A stretch of DNA of 16,966 nt. Origin: an uncultured Clostridia bacterium. Lineage in GTDB: Bacteria; Bacillota; Clostridia; Oscillospirales; QAKW01. This document shows positions 12,711 to 16,966 of this stretch, in pieces; position 1 is the first letter of the stretch, and every line of letters begins with the position of its first letter. The notes below the pieces were generated by a model. The model was not told where the DNA came from, made no database searches, and saw only the letters and a list, made by a program, of their open reading frames with translations. The translations under genes and the position numbers were made by a program. The stretch is taken from assembly GCA_944387905.1 (NCBI GenBank), contig CALXGU010000011.1, positions 1 through 16,966 on the forward strand. Direction: 5' to 3'.

Positions 12711-15587
12711 ATGATGAGGAGAATTTCTTTAATTCTGTCAGCGGTGGTGATGATAAACATGTTTTCATTTATGACATTTGCGGCCGACAAGAGCAAAGAA
12801 GAATATGTAAAAGGCGTTTGGGTATCAACTGTTGAGAACCTTGATTTTCCGTCGAAGCCCGGGCTTACGGCGGCTGAAATGAAAAGTGAACTGGATGATA
12901 TAGTAACTACCTGTTCGCAAATGGGTATAAACGCAATATTTTTTCAAGTGCGGCCATGTGCCGATGCACTTTATAAGTCGGACATATTTCCGTGGAGCGC
13001 CGTGCTGACCGGAACACAGGGTAAAGCTCCTGACGGCGATTTCGATCCTCTGTCATATCTTATACAAAAGGCGCATGCCAGCCAGATACAGGTACATGCA
13101 TGGATAAACCCGTATCGAATAGGAAAGGGAAATGATGGCCCTGAGGTTGTTATCGCCGGACTGGCAGACAATAATCCGGCCAAACAGCACCCGGAATATT
13201 ATGTGGTGTGCTCTGACGGCGGAGTGTATTTCAATCCTGCTCTTGAAGAGGTCAGACAGCTGATAATAGACGGAATCGAAGAGATCGTGGAAAACTACGA
13301 CGTTGACGGAATACATTTTGACGACTATTTCTATCCGTACGGAGTGACAGACTATCCGGATGCCGCCGACTATGAGAAATACGGCGGAGATTTTGATAAT
13401 ATAGCAGATTTCAGAAGAAATAATGTAAACATCCTGATACGAGATGTACAAGAGGCAATACATAATATAAAACCCGATGTGAGCTTCGGAATAAGTCCTT
13501 TCGGAATCTGGAATAATAAAAAGAATAATCCCGACGGCTCAGACACAACAGGCATGTCATCGTACAGCGCGATATATGCCGATTCAAGGACTTGGGTCCA
13601 GAACGGCTGGGTGGATTATATATGTCCGCAGATATATTGGGCGTTTGAGACGCAGGCGGCACCTTTTGATGTGCTTGTGGACTGGTGGAGCAAGTTGTGC
13701 TCAGAGACTGAAGTGAAGCTTTATATCGGTCATGCCGTATATAAGCTCGGCACAGATGAGAAAGGCTTTGACAGCGTAACACAGCTGACTCGTCAGTTTG
13801 ATATGTGCTGTAAAAGCGGCGTAGACGGCAGCGTATTTTTCAGATATAAGAATTTAAAAGAAAATTTATTGGGCTGTGCTGATTTGATAAAAGACTACAC
13901 ATTTGAGCAGGTGAATACTGCGAAAGAAGAAACTCAGAAATATAATGAAGACGCTGAGAAATATATCGAAACTGCGCCGCTTACATCAACTGATCTTTTG
14001 ATAACATCTCCGGAAAACGGATACAGGACTACTGATCAAAAAGTGTCCGTAACAGGCGTGGCGGATCCCGGCAAGGCTCTTACCGTCAACGGTCAGACTC
14101 TTAGTGTTACGGAGCACGGCTATTTCTGCGCATATCTGCCGCTTCAGATGGGACAAAATACATTTACTTTTGTAAGCGGTGAGCAGAAACGCGCCATAAC
14201 ACTGACCCGTTATGAAACACAAAGCAACCCGGAAATTGTAAATGAATACTTTAAACCCGACAGCGCGTATCCTGTGTCGGAAAGCTTCTTTTTTGCCGGT
14301 CAGCAGGTTGAACTGAGTATATACGCTCTGCCGGAACTGGATGTATACGCAAACTTTATGGGCAAGGAGATTCAGCTTTACCCTTCGTCCAAAAGCTCCG
14401 ACGGCTTTTCACTGTACAGCGCCGCTGTTAATGTTCCTAATATTATGTGTTCAAGATCACATCAGACACTTGTCACTTTTTATGTTAAGACAGATACGGG
14501 AAATGTTCAGTTTGACAAGAGCGGAAGCTCATATGTGATAAGTGAACCTGTAACGCTGTATACAAAGTATGAATGCTATGTATATAACGAAGTGTCAAAC
14601 GGCTCTACGATGGAAAACTATCAGCTTCCGGCGGGCGCCAAGGTAAAGGCTGTAGCTATGGCTAACGGTATGTATCTTCTGCAAAGCGGCAAGTGGATCA
14701 ATAAGGATAATGTGGACACTGCTCCGCCCGAATCTACTTCGCTTGATATCGACGAAAGCAAGTATACGCGAGTTGATTTGACTTTTGATTACGTGCCGAA
14801 TTTCCAGGGGCGTGTAAACGAATCCGGTACCTTTATACTTGAACTGTACGGTGTTGAGGATGACCCGCAAGTGATAGCGCAGGATAAAGGCGTCAGCGTC
14901 AGCCTGATTAAATACGGAACTGGTACTAATGCAGTATTTTATTCTGAAAGCGGCGCAGTTGAAGGATTTTATATAAAGAATACCGATGAAAATACTTTAT
15001 CTGTCTGGCTGTACTCAAACCGTCACGGCGGTTTACAGGGCAAGACTATAGCAATAGATCCCGGGCATGGCGGAGATGACAGCGGAGCGGTAGGCCCTGC
15101 TGGGGCTGACGGTGTTCTGGAGGAAGATCTGAACTTAAGCGTATCATATGTGCTGGCGCAAAAATTAACGCAGGCAGGAGCAAACGTGATACTAACGCGT
15201 GATGACGCCAGCACTCTTCCGTTAGATCAGCGCTCAGTCATGATTCGGTCGTTCAAACCGGATATAAGCATATCAATACATCACAATTCGGTAGGCCGCG
15301 GCTCGGATTTCAATAATGCAAGCGGAACAGTTGTGCTTTATTCGCGTGAAACGGCTATCCCTCTTTCTAAAGCTGTTGCAGAGAGAATAACCGACGGACT
15401 CTATATCCCCAATGCCGGATATAAGGCTCAGAATCTAAGCCTTTGCCGGGATTACAGATATCCGTGTATTTTGATTGAATGCGGTTTTGTATGCAATCCT
15501 CAGGAGTATGAAAAGCTTCTTACGCGTGAATATAAAGAAATGCTCTGTGATAACATAGTCGCATCTTTGAATGAATATTTCAGTTGA
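12711..15587 (+). CDS. Secreted GHL10 (DUF187) glycosyl-hydrolase-like / N-acetylmuramoyl-L-alanine amidase fusion
   Basis: A 958-residue exported protein with two enzyme domains. The signal peptide ends near TFA-AD (residue 24/25). Residues about 32-400 are a GHL10/DUF187 TIM-barrel-like domain: GVWVSTVENLDFPS at its start, HAWINPYR (129-136), GIHFDDYFYP with the acidic pair D204/D205, and CPQIYW (305-310). About 428-505 is an Ig-like domain (TSPENGYRTTDQKVSVTG). About 614-675 looks like an SH3-like wall-binding domain and about 686-775 like an AMIN-type beta domain. About 779-956 is Amidase_3: H786 in DPGHGG, E804 and H857 as zinc ligands, and E923 in IECGF as catalytic base. All these residues are intact. 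AAAGGTGA at 12701-12708 favours ATG 12711 or 12714; GTG at 12705 is a poorer choice. E. coli DigH (GHL10) cuts peptide-free glycan, which suggests the two domains act in sequence. Confidence 0.92.
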   Translation: MMRRISLILSAVVMINMFSFMTFAADKSKEEYVKGVWVSTVENLDFPSKPGLTAAEMKSELDDIVTTCSQMGINAIFFQVRPCADALYKSDIFPWSAVLTGTQGKAPDGDFDPLSYLIQKAHASQIQVHAWINPYRIGKGNDGPEVVIAGLADNNPAKQHPEYYVVCSDGGVYFNPALEEVRQLIIDGIEEIVENYDVDGIHFDDYFYPYGVTDYPDAADYEKYGGDFDNIADFRRNNVNILIRDVQEAIHNIKPDVSFGISPFGIWNNKKNNPDGSDTTGMSSYSAIYADSRTWVQNGWVDYICPQIYWAFETQAAPFDVLVDWWSKLCSETEVKLYIGHAVYKLGTDEKGFDSVTQLTRQFDMCCKSGVDGSVFFRYKNLKENLLGCADLIKDYTFEQVNTAKEETQKYNEDAEKYIETAPLTSTDLLITSPENGYRTTDQKVSVTGVADPGKALTVNGQTLSVTEHGYFCAYLPLQMGQNTFTFVSGEQKRAITLTRYETQSNPEIVNEYFKPDSAYPVSESFFFAGQQVELSIYALPELDVYANFMGKEIQLYPSSKSSDGFSLYSAAVNVPNIMCSRSHQTLVTFYVKTDTGNVQFDKSGSSYVISEPVTLYTKYECYVYNEVSNGSTMENYQLPAGAKVKAVAMANGMYLLQSGKWINKDNVDTAPPESTSLDIDESKYTRVDLTFDYVPNFQGRVNESGTFILELYGVEDDPQVIAQDKGVSVSLIKYGTGTNAVFYSESGAVEGFYIKNTDENTLSVWLYSNRHGGLQGKTIAIDPGHGGDDSGAVGPAGADGVLEEDLNLSVSYVLAQKLTQAGANVILTRDDASTLPLDQRSVMIRSFKPDISISIHHNSVGRGSDFNNASGTVVLYSRETAIPLSKAVAERITDGLYIPNAGYKAQNLSLCRDYRYPCILIECGFVCNPQEYEKLLTREYKEMLCDNIVASLNEYFS

Positions 15588-15612
15588 AATTAAAAGTTTG
15601 ATTTACTATAAT
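15584..15612 (+). promoter_or_regulatory. Near-consensus promoter of ackA
   Basis: TTGAAA (15584-15589), a 17-base spacer and a perfect TATAAT (15607-15612). The -35 box overlaps the stop codon of the preceding gene. It lies about 28 bases before the ackA start, so the leader is short. No terminator separates the two genes, so some read-through is also expected. Confidence 0.8.
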
Positions 15613-15640
15613 AAATGTAAATAAAAAAATGGAGGGAAAA

Positions 15641-16870
15641 ATGAAGGTACTTGTAATAAATGCAGGAAGTTCGTCTTTAAAGTTTCAACTTATAGATATG
15701 GACGGGGAGAAGCTTATAGCAAAGGGCAACTGTGAAAGAATTGGAGAGCCTGTAGGTATTTTTGGATATAAGGTAGGCGAAGAGGAACGCCAGGTATTTA
15801 AAAAGCAGGTAACGATAAGCGATCATAAGGCCGCATTTAAAATGATAATAGATGCTTTGGTATACGGGAATGACAGAGTGGTCAATTCTCTTGATGAGAT
15901 AAATGCAGTCGGACACCGAGTGGTTCAGGGCGGCGACGTATTTTCTCAGTCTACCCTAATTGATGAAGATGTAATAAATAAAATCAATGATCTTGCAGTG
16001 CTTGCACCGCTGCATAATAAAGCGCATGTCATAGGTATACGTGCCTGTATCGAAGTACTCGGGAGCAAAGTGCCGCAGGTAGCTGTTTTTGATACGTCAT
16101 TTCATCAGACAATGCCGCCTAAAGCATATATGTTTGCTATACCATATAAATATTATGAAAAATATCACGTACGGCGTTATGGCGCTCACGGCACTTCTCA
16201 CAGATATGTTTCAGGCGAATGCGCGCATCTGATGGGCAGAGATATAAGCGAACTCAAGATAATAACATGCCATATCGGCAACGGTGCGTCTATTTGCGCT
16301 GTTGACAGGGGGAAATGCATAGATACATCAATGGGTCTTACTCCTGTCGATGGATTCTTGATGGGCACAAGATGCGGCAGCATCGATCCGTCTGTGCTTA
16401 CGTATATAGCGGAAAAAGAGGGCATGAGCGCGCATGATATAGATGTGATGTGCAATAAAGAATCAGGCCTTTTGGGTATAACAGGCACATCGAACGACAG
16501 CCGGACGGTCAATGAGGAGGCCGCTGCGGGCAGAGAGCGGTCTGTGCTTGCCATTGAAATGCAGCATTATCAGATAATAAAGTTTATAGGCGCCTACGCT
16601 GCCGCAATGAACGGTGTTGACGCGATAGTGTTTACTGCCGGAATAGGAGAGAATGATCCTCTGCTCAGACAGAAGGTCCTGGAAAATCTTACATATTTGG
16701 GAGTCAAGCTCGACGCTGAGGCAAACAGCGTTGAACACTGCAAGGAAAATACCAAAATAAGCGTCGACGATTCTAAGGTGGCATGTTATGTGATTCCAAC
16801 TAATGAGGAACTTGTAATTGCTCGTGATACTGTAGAAATCGTGGCAAAATCGGGAAAGATAAGGCTTTGA
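15641..16870 (+). CDS. ackA: Acetate kinase
   Basis: Acetate kinase converts acetyl phosphate and ADP to acetate and ATP, the energy-yielding last step of acetate fermentation in anaerobes. The 409 residues carry the full family set: VINAGSSSLKF with N7, GHRVVQGG with R93, VFDTSFHQTMP with catalytic D151, RRYGAHGTSHRYVS with H183, CHIGNGASI, GTRCGSIDPS with catalytic R244, FTAGIGEND and IPTNEELVIARDT. I place the start at ATG 15641, five bases after GGAGG; an in-frame ATG at 15629 lies upstream of that ribosome binding site and gives non-family residues. Phosphotransacetylase (pta), its usual pathway partner, is not directly upstream. Confidence 0.97.
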   Translation: MKVLVINAGSSSLKFQLIDMDGEKLIAKGNCERIGEPVGIFGYKVGEEERQVFKKQVTISDHKAAFKMIIDALVYGNDRVVNSLDEINAVGHRVVQGGDVFSQSTLIDEDVINKINDLAVLAPLHNKAHVIGIRACIEVLGSKVPQVAVFDTSFHQTMPPKAYMFAIPYKYYEKYHVRRYGAHGTSHRYVSGECAHLMGRDISELKIITCHIGNGASICAVDRGKCIDTSMGLTPVDGFLMGTRCGSIDPSVLTYIAEKEGMSAHDIDVMCNKESGLLGITGTSNDSRTVNEEAAAGRERSVLAIEMQHYQIIKFIGAYAAAMNGVDAIVFTAGIGENDPLLRQKVLENLTYLGVKLDAEANSVEHCKENTKISVDDSKVACYVIPTNEELVIARDTVEIVAKSGKIRL

Positions 16871-16966
16871 TATAATAAAAAAAGGATGGTAAGGACACCC
16901 TTCGTGAGGAAGTAAGCAAAGCTTATAAAAATAGACTTATAAGGATATTAAAGCCGATAGGTTCAT
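16871..16966 (+). other. Stretch after ackA with no recognised gene
   Basis: No intrinsic terminator is seen after ackA. One plus-strand frame is open from 16879 to the window end and translates to protein-like residues (KDGKDTLREEVSKAYKNRLI...), but it contains no ATG, GTG or TTG. The only ATG (16886) lies in another frame and stops after nine codons. CTTATAA occurs twice (16922-16928 and 16936-16942). It may be the leader of the next gene, a gene remnant, or chance. Confidence 0.3.

Noticed and set aside
14341..14538. A 65-codon plus-strand frame inside the GHL10/amidase gene
   Set aside because: It overlaps the real gene in another frame, with no ribosome binding site and no family resemblance.
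15629..15640. ATG at 15629 as the ackA start
   Set aside because: It precedes the ribosome binding site GGAGG and adds residues not seen in acetate kinases; ATG 15641 gives the family start MKVLVINAGSSS.
16898..16915. Small hairpin CTTC-GTGAG-GAAG after ackA as a terminator
   Set aside because: The stem is only four pairs and no T run follows.

Overview
The window looks like chromosome from a low-to-mid GC, spore-forming-type member of the Clostridia (Bacillota; an Oscillospiraceae-like gut lineage is my guess). The evidence is gene content and order: rhodanese-free ThiI, Lon followed by the GTPase YsxC, the run M50 protease - ScpA - ScpB - DUF2953 - GerW/YtfJ - DD-carboxypeptidase - RluB, a B. 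subtilis-type MazF, purine-rich ribosome binding sites, and sigma-A-like promoters. No mobile element, CRISPR array or prophage gene was seen.

Layout. (1) Bases 1-2306: the 3' part of thiI and, 14 bases on, a 545-residue membrane-anchored protein of unknown function, closed by a GC-rich hairpin. (2) 2376-2585: a self-contained tRNA-Gly(GCC) unit with its own TTGACA/TATTAT promoter and a UUCG-capped terminator. (3) 2586-3104: a MazF-family endoribonuclease gene with no antitoxin gene beside it, preceded by two palindromes and followed by a two-way terminator shared with (4) a convergent GNAT acetyltransferase (3150-3569, minus strand). (5) 3664-15587: a long plus-strand run of closely packed genes, lon, ysxC, M50 protease, scpA, scpB, DUF2953 protein, gerW, DD-carboxypeptidase, rluB, two lipoproteins and a large secreted two-enzyme cell-wall protein. 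Most gaps are 0-25 bases, and several genes overlap by 4-11 bases. (6) 15584-16870: ackA under its own near-consensus promoter. The last 96 bases hold no recognised gene.

How the genes may fit together. The long run joins protein quality control (Lon), ribosome assembly (YsxC, RluB), chromosome condensation (ScpAB) and envelope/spore functions (M50 protease, DUF2953, GerW, carboxypeptidase). It ends with two lipoproteins and a protein joining a GHL10/DUF187 glycosyl-hydrolase-like domain to an Amidase_3 domain. That last protein is the most interesting item. Its two halves could act in sequence on peptidoglycan: the amidase removes stem peptides and the GHL10 domain cuts the bare glycan. No clearly new defence or mobile system was found. 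The orphan toxin, the palindromes before it, and a hairpin that covers the carboxypeptidase ribosome binding site are the other points worth checking.
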